Source: Glandiceps talaboti (lineage: Eukaryota; Hemichordata; Enteropneusta; Spengelidae). From it: DNA of 64,000 nucleotides. Position 1 is the stretch's first letter, and every line of letters starts with the position of its first letter. Where the stretch lies: NCBI RefSeq assembly GCF_964340395.1, contig NC_135556.1, positions 17,918,142-17,982,141 of the forward strand. Reading direction: 5' to 3'. Of the stretch, positions 30,960 to 45,921 are shown piece by piece. A program made the position numbers and the translations under genes. The notes below the pieces were generated by a model. It saw only the letters and a list, made by a program, of their open reading frames with translations. It did no database searches and was not told the DNA's origin.

Positions 30960-33900
30960 CTAGCTGTCCTATAATTGTATTAATAAAAGTGTGTCTGCTG
31001 GGTATGAAAGACGAAACTTATATAAAGTCACATATATCATTTGATAGCCCATATAGTAGTGTACTAGGCCTAATACGTGAATAGTGTGCACACTCAATGG
31101 TTTGCTAGAAAAGTGAATTTAATTTGTATATGAAAGAATGAAATTTCCCATAATGCATCACATCTTTCAGTGTCTGCTGGGTATCAACGACAAATTTTAT
31201 ATAAAGTCACATATATCATATAATAGCTGATATGATATTGTACTAGGCCTAATAGGTGAATAGTGTGCACACTCAATTGTTTGCAAGAAAACACTCGTGT
31301 AGTTTCATCAAAATTTGTAAATATTCCTATAATTTCCTAAATAAAAGTGTGTCTGCTGGGTATGAAAGACGAAATTTATATAAAGTCACATATATCATTT
31401 GATAGCTCATATTGTAGTGTACTAGGCCTAATACGTGAATAGTGTGCACACTCAATGATTTACTAGAAAAGTGAATTTCATTTGTGTATGAAATATTGAA
31501 ATTTCCCAGAATGCATCACATCTTTCTGTGTCTGCTGGGTATGAAAGACGAAATTTATCAAAAGTGAAATATATCATGTTATAGCTTATATATAACTTTA
31601 TTAAGCCTACTATATGAATAATGTGCACACTCAATTGTTTACAAGAAAACGCATGTGCAGTTTCATCAAAATTTGTAAATATTCCTATAATTGTATAAAT
31701 AAAATTGTGTCTGCTGGGTATGAAAGACGAAATTTATATAAAGTCACATATATCATTTGATAGCCTATATAGTATTGTACTAGGCCTAATATGTGAATAG
31801 TGTGCACACTCAATGGTTTGCTAGAAAAGTGAATTTGATTTGTGTATGAAATAATGAAATTTCCCAGAATGCACCACATGTTTCTGTGTCTGCTGGGTAT
31901 CAACGACGAAATTTATATAAAGTCACATATATCATATAATAGCTCATATAGTAGTGTACTAGGCCTAATATGTGAATAGTGTGCACACTCAATGATTTAC
32001 TAGAAAAGTGAATTTCATTTGTGTATGAAATAGTGAAATTTCCCAGAATGCATCACATCTTTCTGTGTCTGCTGGGTATGAACGATGAAATTTATCAAAA
32101 GTGAAATATATCATGTTATAGCTTATATATAACTTTATTAAGCCTACTATATGAATAATGTGCACACTCAATTGTTCACAAGAAAACGCATGTGCAGTTT
32201 CATCAAAATTTGTAAATATTCCTATAATTGTATAAATAAAAGTGTGTCTGCTGGGTATGAAAGACGAAATTTATATAAAGTCACTTATATCATTTGATAG
32301 CCCATATAGTAGTGTATTAGGCCTAATACGTGAATAGTGTGCACACTCAATGGTTTGCTAGAAAAGGGAATTTTATTTGTGTATGAAAGAATGAAATTTC
32401 CCATAATGCATCACATCTTTCAGTGTCTGCTGGGTATCAACGACAAATTTTATATAAAGTCACATATATCATATAATAGCTGATATGATATTGTACTAGG
32501 CCTAATAGGTGAATAGTGTGCACACTCAATTGTTTGCAAGAAAACACTCGTGTAGTTTCATCAAAATTTGTAAATATTCCTATAATTTCCTAAATAAAAG
32601 TGTGTCTGCTGGGTATGAAAGACGAAATTTATATAAAGTCACATATATCATTTGATAGCTCATATTGTAGTGTACTAGTCCTAATATGTGAATAGTGTGC
32701 ACACTCAATGGTTTGCTAGAAAAGGGAATTTCATTTGTGTATGAAATAGTGAAATTTCCCTTAATGCATCACATCTTTCTGTGTCTGCTGGGTATCAACG
32801 ACGAAATTTATCAAAAGTGAAATATATCATGTTATAGCTTATATATAACTGTATTAATCCTACTATATGAATAATGTGCACACTCAATTGTTTCCAAGAA
32901 AACACACTTGTAGTTTCATCAAAATTTGTAAATATTGCTATAATTTCCTGAATGAAGGTGTGTCTGCTGGGTACAAAAGACGAAATTTATTTAAAGTCAC
33001 ATATATCATATGATAGCTGATATAGTATTGTACTAGGCCTAATACGTGAATAGTGTGCACACTCAATGGTTTGCAAGAAAACGCATGTGCAGTTCATCAA
33101 AATTTGTAAATATTCCTATAATTTCCTAAATAAAAGTGTGTCTGCTGGGTATGAAAGACAAAATTTATATAAAGTCACATATATCATTTAATAGCTCATA
33201 TAGTAGTGTACTAGGCCTAATACGTGAATAGTGTGCACACTGAATGATTTACTAGAAAAGTGAATTTCATTTGTGTAAGAAATATTGAAATTTCCCAGAA
33301 TGCATCACATCTTTCTGTGTCTGCTGGGTATGAAAGACAAAATTTATCAAAAGTGAAATATATCATGTTATAGCTTATATATAACTTTATTAAGCCTACT
33401 ATATGAATAATGTGCACACTCAATTGTTTACAAGAAAACGCATGTGCAGTTTCATCAAAATTTGTAAATATTCCTATAATTTCCTAAATAAAAGTGTGTC
33501 TGCTGGGTATGAAAGACAAAATTTATATAAAGTCACATATATCATATAATAGCTCATATAGTAGTGTACTAGGCCTAATACGTGAATAGTGTGCACACTC
33601 AATGATTTACTAGAAAAGTGAATTTCATTTGTGTATGAAATAGTGAAATTTCCCATAATGCATCACATCTTTCTGTGTCTGCTGGGTATCAACTACGAAA
33701 TTTATCAAAAGTGAAATATATCATGTTATAGCTTATATATAACTGTATTAATCCTACTATATGAATAATGTGCACACTCAATTGTTTCCAAGAAAACACA
33801 TGTGTAGTTTCATCAAAATTTGTAAATATTGCTATAATTGTATAAAAATAAAAGTGTGTCTGCTGGGTATGAAAGACGAAATTTATATAAAGTCACATAT

Positions 33901-36900
33901 ATTATATAATAGCTGATATGATATTGTACTAGGCCTAATAGGTGAATAGTGTGCACACTCAATTGTTTGCAAGAAAACACTCGTGTAGTTTCATCAAAAT
34001 TTGTAAATATTCCTATAATTTCCTAAATAAAAGTGTGTCTGCTGGGTATGAAAGACAAAATTTATATAAAGTCACGTATATCATATAATAGCTCATATAG
34101 TAGTGTACTAGGCCTAATACGTGAATAGTGTGCACACTCAATGATTTACTAGAAAAGTGAATTTCATTTGTGTATGAAATAGTGAAATTTCCCAGAATGC
34201 ATCACATCTTTCTGTGTCTGCTGGGTATGAACGATGAAATTTATCAAAAGTGAAATATATCATGTTATAGCTTATATATAACTTTATTAAGCCTACTATA
34301 TGAATAATGTGCACACTCAATTGTTCACAAGAAAACGCATGTGCAGTTTCATCAAAATTTGTAAATATTCTTATAATTGTATAAATAAAAGTGTGTCTGC
34401 TGGGTATGAAAGACGAAATTTATATAAAGTCACTTATATCATTTGATAGCCCATATAGTAGTGTATTAGGCCTAATACGTGAATAGTGTGCACACTCAAT
34501 GGTTTGCTAGAAAAGGGAATTTTATTTGTGTATGAAAGAATGAAATTTCCCATAATGCACCACATCTTTCTGTGTCTGCTGGATATCAACGACGAAATTT
34601 ATCAAAAGTGAAATATATCATGTTATAGCTTATATATAACTGTATTAAGGCTACTATATGAATAATGTGCACACTCAATTGTTTGCAAGAAAACGCATGT
34701 GCAATTTCATCAAAATTTGTAAATATTCCTATAATTGTATAAAATAAAAGTGTGTCTGCTGGGTATGAAAGACGAAATTTATATAAAGTCACATATATCA
34801 TATAATAGCTGATATGATATTGTAGTAGGCCTAATAGGTGAATAGTGTGCACACTCAATTGTTTGCAAGAAAACACACGTGTAGTTTCATAAAAATTTGT
34901 AAATATTCCTATAATTTCCTAAATAAAAGTGTGTCTGCTGGGTATGAAACACGAAATTTATATAAAGTCACACATATCATATGATAGTTGATATAGTAGT
35001 GTACTAGGCCTAATGCGTGAATAGTGTGCACACTCAATGGTTTGCAAGAAAACACTCGTGTAGTTTCATCAAAATTTGTAAATATTCCTATAATTTCCTA
35101 AATAAAAGTGTGTCTGCTGGGTATGAAAGACGAAATTTATATAAAGTCACATATATCATTTGATAGCCCATATAGTAGTGTACTAGGCCTAATACGTGAA
35201 TAGTGTGCACACTCAATTGTTTGCTTTAAAAGTGAATTTGATTTGTGTATGAAAGAATGAAATTTCCCAGAATGCACCACATGTTTCTGTGTCTGCTGGG
35301 TATCAACGACGAAATTTATATAAAGTCACATATATCATATAATAGCTGATATGATATTGTACTAGGCCTAATAGGTGAATAGTGTGCACACTCAATTGTT
35401 TGCAAGAAAACACACGTGTAGTTTCATCAAAATTTGTAAATATTCCTAAAATTTCCTAAATAAAAGTGTTTCTGCTGGGTATGAAAGACAAAATTTATAT
35501 AAAGTCACATATATCATTTGATAGCTCATATTGTAGTGTACTAGGCCTAATATGTGAATAGTGTGCACACTCAATGGTTTGCTAGAAAAGGGAATTTCAT
35601 TTGTGTATGAAATAGTGAAATTTCCCATAATGCATCACATCTTTCTGTGTCTGCTGGGTATCAACGACGAAATTTATCAAAAGTGAAATATATCATGTTA
35701 TAGCTTATATATAACTGTATTAATCCTACTATATGAATAATGTGCACACTCAATTGTTTCCAAGAAAACACGTGTAGTTTCATCAAAATTTGTAAATATT
35801 GCTATAATTGTATAAAAATAAAAGTGTGTCTGCTGGGTATGAAAGACGAAATTTATATAAAGTCACATATATTATATAATAGCTGATATGATATTGTACT
35901 AGGCCTAATAGGTGAATAGTGTGCACACTCAATTGTTTGCAAGAAAACACTCGTGTAGTTTCATCAAAATTTGTAAATATTCCTATAATTTCCTAAATAA
36001 AAGTGTGTCTGCTGGGTATGAAAGACGAAATTTATATAAAGTCACACATATCATTTGATAGCTCATATAGTAGTGTACTAGGCCTAATGCGTGAATAGTG
36101 TGCACACTCAATGGTTTGCAAGAAAACACTCGTGTAGTTTCACCAAAATTTGTAAATATTCCTATAATTTCCTAAATAAAAGTGTGTCTGCTGGGTATGA
36201 AAGACGAAATTTATATAAAGTCACATATATCATTTGATAGCCCATATAGTAGTGTACTAGGCCTAATACGTGAATAGTGTGCACACTCAATTGTTTGCTT
36301 TAAAAGTGAATTTGATTTGTGTATGAGAGAATGAAATTTCCCAGAATGCACCACATGTTTCTGTGTCTGCTGGGTATCAACGACGAAATTTATATAAAGT
36401 CACATATATCATATAATAGCTGATATGATATTGTACTAGGCCTAATAGGTGAATAGTGTGCACACTCAATTGTTTGCAAGAAAACACACGTGTAGTTTCA
36501 TCAAAATTTGTAAATATTCCTAAAATTTCCTAAATAAAAGTGTGTCTGCTGGGTATGAAAGACAAAATTTATATAAAGTCACATATATCATTTGATAGCT
36601 CATATTGTAGTGTACTAGGCCTAATATGTGAATAGTGTGCACACTCAATGGTTTGCTAGAAAAGGGAATTTCATTTGTGTATGAAATAGTGAAATTTCCC
36701 ATAATGCATCACATCTTTCTGTGTCTGCTGGGTATCAACGACGAAATTTATCAAAAGTGAAATATATCATGTTATAGCTTATATATAACTGTATTAATCC
36801 TACTATATGAATAATGTGCACACTCAATTGCTTCCAAGAAAACACATGTGTAGTTTCATCAAAATTTGTAAATATTCCTATAATTGTATAAAAATAAAAG

Positions 36901-39900
36901 TGTGTCTGCTGGGTATGAAAGACGAAATTTATATAAAGTCACATATATTATATAATAGCTGATATGATATTGTACTAGGCCTAATAGGTGAATAGTGTGC
37001 ACACTCAATTGTTTGCAAGAAAACACTCGTGTAGTTTCATCAAAATTTGTAAATATTCCTATAATTTCCTAAATAAAAGTGTGTCTGCTGGGTATGAAAG
37101 ACGAAATTTATATAAAGTCACATATATCATTTGATAGCCCATATAGAAGTGTATTAGTCCTAATACGTGAATAGTGTGCACACTCAATTGTTTGCTTTAA
37201 AAGTGAATTTGATTTGTGTATGAAAGAATGAAATTTCCCAGAATGCACCACATGTTTCTGTGTCTGCTGGGTATCAACGACGAAATTTATATAAAGTCAC
37301 ATATATCATATAATAGCTGATATGATATTGTACTAGGCCTAATAGGTGAATAGTGGGCACACTCAATTGTTTGCAAGAAAACGCACGTGTAGTTTCATCA
37401 AAATTTGTAAATATTCCTATAATTTCCTAAATAAAAGTGTGTCTGCTGGGTATGAAACACGAAATTTATATAAAGTCACACATATCATATGATAGTTGAT
37501 ATAGTAGTGTACTAGGCCTAATACGTGAATAGTGTGCACACTCAATGGTTTGCTAGAAAAGGGAATTTCATTTGTGTATGAAATAGTGAAATTTCCCATA
37601 ATGCATCACATCTGTCTGTGTCTGCTGGGTATGAACGACGAAATTTATCAAAAATGAAATATATCATGTTATAGCTTATATATAACTATATTAAGCCTAC
37701 TATATGAATAATGTGCACACTCAATTGTTTACAAGAAAACGCATGTGCAGTTCATCAAAATTTATAAATATTCCTATAATTGTATTAATAAAAGTGTGTC
37801 TGCTGGGTATGAAAGACGAAACTTATATAAAGTCACATATATCATTTGATAGCTCATATAGTAGTGTACTAGGCCTAATACGTGAATAGTGTGCACACTC
37901 AATGGTCTGCTAGAAAAGTGAATTTAATTTGTGTATGAAAGAATGAAATTTCCCATAATGCATCACATCTTTCAGTGTCTGCTGGGTATCAACGACAAAT
38001 TTTATATAAAGTCACATGTATCATATAATAGCTGATATGATATTGTACTAGGCCTAATAGGTGAATAGTGTGCACACTCAATTGTTTGCAAGAAAACACT
38101 CGTGTAGTTTCATCAAAATTTGTAAATATTCCTATAATTTCCTAAATAAAAGTGTGTCTGCTGGGTATGAAAGACGAAATTTATATAAAGTCACACATAT
38201 CATTTAATAGCTGATATAGTAGTGTATTAGGCCTAATACGTGAATAGTGTGCACACTCAATTGTTTGCTTTAAAAGTGAATTTGATTTGTGTATGAAAGA
38301 ATGAAATTTCCCAGAATGCACCACATGTTTCTGTGTCTGCTGGGTATCAACGACGAAATTTATATAAAGTCACATATATCATATAATAGCTGATATGATA
38401 TTGTACTAGGCCTAATAGGTGAATAGTGGGCACACTCAATTGTTTGCAAGAAAACGCACGTGTAGTTTCATCAAAATTTGTAAATATTCCTATAATTTCC
38501 TAAATAAAAGTGTGTCTGCTGGGTATGAAACACGAAATTTATATAAAGTCACACATATCATATGATAGTTGATATAGTAGTGTACTAGGCCTAATACGTG
38601 AATAGTGTGCACACTCAATGGTTTGCTAGAAAAGGGAATTTCATTTGTGTATGAAATAGTGAAATTTCCCATAATGCATCACATCTGTCTGTGTCTGCTG
38701 GGTATGAACGACGAAATTTATCAAAAATGAAATATATCATGTCATAGCTTATATATAACTTTATTAAGCCTACTATATGAATAATGTGCACATTCAATTG
38801 TTTACAAGAAAACGCATGTGCAGTTCATCAAAATTTATAAATATTCCTATAATTGTATTAATAAAAGTGTGTCTGCTGGGTATGAAAGACGAAACTTATA
38901 TAAAGTCACATATATCATTTGATAGCTCATATAGTAGTGTACTAGGCCTAATACGTGAATAGTGTGCACACTCAATGGTCTGCTAGAAAAGTGAATTTAA
39001 TTTGTGTATGAAAGAATGAAATTTCCCATAATGCATCACATCTTTCAGTGTCTGCTGGGTATCAACGACAAATTTTATATAAAGTCACATGTATCATATA
39101 ATAGCTGATATGATATTGTACTAGGCCTAATAGGTGAATAGTGTGCACACTCAATTGTTTGCAAGAAAACACTCGTGTAGTTTCATCAAAATTTGTAAAT
39201 ATTCCTATAATTTCCTAAATAAAAGTGTGTCTGCTGGGTATGAAAGACGAAATTTATATAAAGTCACACATATCATTTAATAGCTGATATAGTAGTGTAC
39301 TAGGCCTAATACGTGAATAGTGTGCACACTCAATTGTTTACAAGAAAACGCATGTGCAGTTTCATCAAAATTTGTAAATATTCCTATAATTTCCTAAATA
39401 AAAGTGTGTCTGCTGGGTATGAAAGACGAAATTTATATAAAGTCACATATATCATTTGATAGCCCATATAGTAGTGTACTAGGCCTAATATGTGAATAGT
39501 GTGCACACTCAATGGTTTGCTAGAAAAGTGAATTTAATTTGTGTATGAAAGAATGAAATTTCCCATAATGCACCACATCTTTCTGTGTCTGCTGGGTATG
39601 AACGATGAAATTTATCAAAAGTGAAATATATCATGTTATAGCTTATATATAACTGTATTAAGGCTACTATATGAATAATGTGCACACTCAATTGTTTCCA
39701 AGAAAACGCACGTGTAGTTTCATCAAAATTTGTAAATATTGCTATAATTTCCTGAATGAAGGTGTGTCTGCTGGGTATGAAAGACAAAATTTATTTAAAG
39801 TCACGTGTATCATATAATAGCTGATATAATATTGTATTGTCCCTAATACGTGTATAGTGTGCACACTCAATGGTTTGCTAGAAAAGTGTATTTGATTTGT

Positions 39901-40560
39901 GAATGAAATAATGAGATGTCCCATAATGCACCACATCTTTCTGTGTCTGTTGGGTATGAAAGACGAAATTTATCAAAAGTGAAATACATCATAATATAGC
40001 TTATATATAGCTGTATTAAGTCTACTACATCAATAGTGTGCACACTCAATTGTTTGCAAGTGAAAAACATCATATGATAGCTGATATTGTACTGTACTTG
40101 GCCTAATAGGGGTATAGTGTGCACACTCAACGGTTTCATTATTGTTTGAAATAGTGAAATTTCCCATAATGCACCATATATTTATGTGTCTGCTCGGTAG
40201 AAAAGTCGAAGTTTATTCAAAGTCACATCTATAATACGATAGCTGATATATTATTGTACTCGGCCTAATTCTTGTATTGTTTGCACACTGAATGGTGTGG
40301 AAGAAAATAAACCTTTGAATGTGTGTATGAAATACCTATTTTTTTTATAGCATACATAGTACTCTACTAGGCCTAATTGGTGATTTAATAATGTGCACAC
40401 TGAATGGTTTGAAATGAAAAAAACATTTGATTTGTGTATGAAATAATGGAATATCCCATAATACACCACATGTTTCTGTGTAGAAATTTTTTTATCATTT
40501 ATACATTGCTGTGTATACTATGTGAATAGTGTGAACACTGGTTTGCAAGGAAAAGTTCTG
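30960..40560 (-). repeat. Right satellite arm: same 358-bp dimer in inverted orientation
   Basis: About 26 dimers, reverse-complement of the left arm (CACTCAATTGTTTGCAAGAA and GTGTCTGCTGGGTATGAAAG recur throughout). Higher-order repetition at about 1073 bp (three dimers) is clear. Blocks at 37417 and 38490, at 37704 and 38777, and at 35446 and 36520 are nearly identical. The outer units (about 39800-40560) are decayed. Confidence 0.95.
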
Positions 40561-41040
40561 AAATCCATGACTTAGTAACATTCCCATTATTATAGTTAAC
40601 TCTTTGAAGGGTATAAAAGACAAAATTTAGGTACAACCAACTTTAATAATACAGATTTCACAGAGCTCTATTTTGAAGCATGGTGAAAACACAGTACTCT
40701 TGCATGGGGAGAAACTAATTGTTTGATTAATACTTTAACATGTAAATATCACATTGCATAAGAATAATTTTTTTTTTAAAGTTACTTCGGGTTTTCATTT
40801 ATGTCTTATATTATGTTACTTCTATGATTCATCACCTCTGAAAGTCTGTGAAACTGATAAAGAAAGGTAAAGTCCTTGTTTCTTGATATACAGTAATTTG
40901 ACAGTAAGCTAGAGGGTTCGATGTTCAAGGTCAAAGGTCATTTCTGCCTGCTTCCATTGTTTGCTGCCTGTGTCTGCCTGCTTCAACTTAGTGCGTTGTT
41001 GGTGTTGCTTGTTTTTTCCTTGTACAATGGCTGTTAAGAC

Positions 41041-42587
<1,547 letters not shown>

Positions 42588-42758
42588 AATTCCTGCCCTG
42601 GTGTACAAGGACGACACATTCATAGCTTTCTGTGAGGCTAGGAAAGACACTGACCTTGATATTGGTAACATGGATATCATTTCAAGAAGAGGAAAGAGAT
42701 CAGGGTCAAAGGTCATTTGGGATCAGCCAACAATTGTTGCCAGTATACCTGGTAAAAG
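42588..42758 (+). CDS. Sialidase exon with RIP motif
   Basis: Acceptor ATCTTAG/AATTCC, donor AAAAG/GTTAGT. Encodes (R)IPALVYKDDTFIAFCEARK and DTDLDIGNMDIISRRGKRSG. It begins with one base completing an Arg codon, which should come from an upstream exon ending in AG or CG, and leaves AG for the next exon. Confidence 0.88.
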
Positions 42759-45700
42759 GTTAGTTATCAAATACATTGAATGAAAATTTTAGATTTTCAG
42801 TCTTTATTTCAATATCTGTATTCTCTGTTTGGTGCACACACCCACATTGGTTGTCAGGCATACTGACTGATTTCAGGGTCAAAGTGCAAGTGTTATTTAT
42901 TGATTTTGATTGATGATCATTTTAACTCTGCTGTCAGCGATATGAAATGTAAATTTTTCGACCAGTATCACAACAAATATTATTCTTCATTTTCATTGTC
43001 CATCTTATGAAAAGTTTATGGAAATAATGCGTACTAAATAAATACAAAAAGCAAACTTCAACCCATTCATGTGACAGTCTGTACTAGGATGTAATATGAG
43101 ATTTACTGTTGCCATGTGTAGTTGGCCAAAGGCAAGCTGTTCAGCGGTTATGAAATTTGAAAAAACAAAAACAAGATTGCATGACCTACTATTAGTACTA
43201 ATGACAATTTTTTCAGAACAATGAATCCAACACCAATAGTTGACAAGCAGAGAGGTGCCATAGTGTTTATTTTTATCTCTCTTTATCCTGATTCTGGAGA
43301 AAAAGATCTATTGGGAGGTGGCGTATACAATGAATCAGTCCACATGACAAAGGTAAATTACTGTCACTGAGAATTGGCTGTCATTCAATGAATACTACCT
43401 TTACAGCCAATCTGAATGAGCTTTGCATTTGAAATCCTGTATCAGTTCAGTAACAATGTTCTCACAATTGTCTTGAGCTGATTGTAGGTACTGCGTGCAT
43501 CGCCTTTTATATTTTAGGACCATGAATCCTACTCCTGTCGTTGATAATGTCAGGAATGCAGTGGTGATGCTGTATGTATCATACTCGGCTGAGTATGATC
43601 AGTTTGATATTATAGAAAATGGTACATTGCAACAAAGTCTTCATTTCACTAAGGTAATAAGGAATGATTCAAATTGACAACTGTCATTTTGTATCAGGAC
43701 TACATTGTGTTCATGCCTGCGCCTAAAATGGTGGATAAATTGATGTATGTATAAATGGCATTTAAAGTAAATCAGCTGTATCACCCCCTCTGCTTATAGA
43801 AGAACTTGTCAAGGCATCTAGCAGTAATTTTGTTTGGATCGTGTTAGAACAGGTCCCTCAAAATAAAATTTTTCAGGTTATAATTTAAAGTTTATAGAAA
43901 TAAGTGTTTCACCCAGACTGGGTGTCTGGCCATAAGTACGCACGCACCTGAAAAAAACGTAGCAGAAACACTGCCACTTGAAAGAAAATATAACAAGGGA
44001 CTCTTCGGATTAGGCAAGAACTACATGTAACCAACATGTGTGAACTGCCACTAATATGTTGATAAACTACCTGGGTCGGATTTACCAAATGTTCCTCCCA
44101 GATAAACAAACATAGCCTGGTTACACCTTGGGCTTTAAGTGTAGTAGGTAACATCTTGCTGAGCTTGACTTCCTGTCAGTGAGTATTTTCCCAAGTTCTC
44201 TATCAAAATTACGATACAATCTGTGAAAGTCTAAGCCAGTTTTATCACATTTTCCCCAGTCAATAAGATTCCCAAATCTGAAGCAAAACCGCTGTCAACA
44301 TCAACAGAATTCTAACCTTTGTTTCCTTAAATTTCAGCATTTCGTTAATAGAGGCTTTACACAGACATATAGGTTTCTATTGTATAGATTTTAATGGTTA
44401 AAACTCCCTAGAACAAAAAAGATGACATGACAAGTTTCACTATGCTTGCTTTACAAATGCTCATTGTCTTATCTCGGCTGCCATTTTATATCAGTGTAAC
44501 GGCTCCCATGCAAATCAACCTACCAAGAGTTTGTTCTCGTTTGTTTCGTTTTATGTTTGTTATAATTATAGTGTTTCTGTTTTTGAATGTTTTTTTTTTA
44601 CAGGAAACATGATAGTCATAGTAATGCATTAGCCACCATAAAACAAATTGTTCTTAAACTCATTGGATTATTTTGATTGTCTTTAATCTTACACTTATCA
44701 TGAAAGAAGTGTTGCTCATTTTTTATTTGCGTATGTATACATGAAAATGTAACATAAATATCTGTACACTTGAAGCATTTTGAATGTCTTTGTGCTGGCA
44801 TTTTACCAGTGTGCATGTATACAGCAAATATAAACTTCCCTTGTAATTATAAGATGCACTCCGTTAGACCATTAACTGCGAACTGGTGTGTTAACAATCT
44901 GCACTACCAAGCAGTGTTTTTGTTATATAAAATAAATTTACTACTACAATTAAAGCATGTAAAATCTATCTGATTTCTCCTGTCATTGTCCCAGGGTTTC
45001 CCACCAAAATTATGGTACAATGTATTGGAAACTATGCCAGGTTTACCAAGTTTCCACCCTTTCTGTTTAACCTGCAGTGTTCCCCCAACCTTAGCAAAAA
45101 CACTGTCAAGGGTAGTTAAATGTATGAACAAACTATCACTATCAGATATGTCTCAACTGTATGCTAGTTAGTTGTTTGGTTCCTCTAGTACCATCCAATG
45201 CTGATAAAGCCTTTATACTGAGAATTAGTCATACCTCAAAAACATTTTATTATTTGTTTTTCAAGGACTAAAGTATTACCATATTACTTCTTATACTTAC
45301 AATAACCTTGAACTCTGAAAGGATAGGGTGTATTAATTTAGCTACTTTTGATGTGACACGTTTGTTTGTTTATTTGTTTGTTTGTTTTTGGTTTACACAA
45401 GTTTAATTATGATTTGAATTTGACTGTGGTGCCTTAATAATTGTAGGATGTACACAATAAGATTTATTGGGAATTTTTTGTCAAGTTTTCAATTTCAACT
45501 GTCAATTTAACTCTGAAGCCTTCATAATGGTAGGATGTATAATTTGTTTGTTTTTTGGTCAAGTTTTTATTTTTTTAAATTTGAATTTGACTCTAGAGCC
45601 TTGATAATGGTATGACTTGGAGTAAACCTGTTGATCTCACTGGGAGTACACTAGCAAAAATGCAGCCAACTCCAGCAATGTTTGCAACAGGTAAGAACGT

Positions 45701-45879
45701 GTTTGATACTAAATTTCCCACCATTCATCCAAATAATGAACACTTTATTCACAGCATACTTATTCATATGACAGACACAGAAATGTTTCCCTGCCTCTAT
45801 TCATATTTATTGTATTGTATGATTGTCTTGTATCGTGTTTTGTTTTTCAATATTGGTTTCTCTTCTTGTGAAGGCTTAA

Positions 45880-45921
<42 letters not shown>

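Larger units (their letters stand above)
23265..40985. mobile_element. Giant foldback-like inverted repeat built from satellite arrays (about 17.7 kb)
   Basis: The left flank (23265-23720) recurs as reverse complement in the right flank (40500-40985). For example, GCAGGCAGACACAGACAGCA at the left answers TGCTGCCTGTGTCTGCCTGC at the right, and the shared text CCCTCTAGCTTACTG and ACAAGGACTTTACC follows inside. Inward of the flanks lie satellite arrays of opposite orientation (plus, about 23540-30720; minus, about 30960-40560), meeting at a short LINE relic. Long inverted repeats made of tandem subrepeats are the hallmark of foldback elements (Drosophila FB, sea urchin TU). No transposase is visible. 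It could instead be a segmental palindrome made by breakage or fold-back replication. Confidence 0.7.

Noticed and set aside
31452-40469. Matching frames on the minus strand of the right arm
   Set aside because: The same satellite in inverted orientation; no protein-level constraint is visible.
23540-40560. CRISPR array
   Set aside because: Regular spacing but no short conserved repeat with unique spacers, and the context is an animal genome. The whole unit is repeated.
42695-42712. DR1 motif GGGTCAAAGGTCA as a regulatory site
   Set aside because: It lies inside sialidase coding sequence (SGSKVIWDQ), so the match is likely coincidental.
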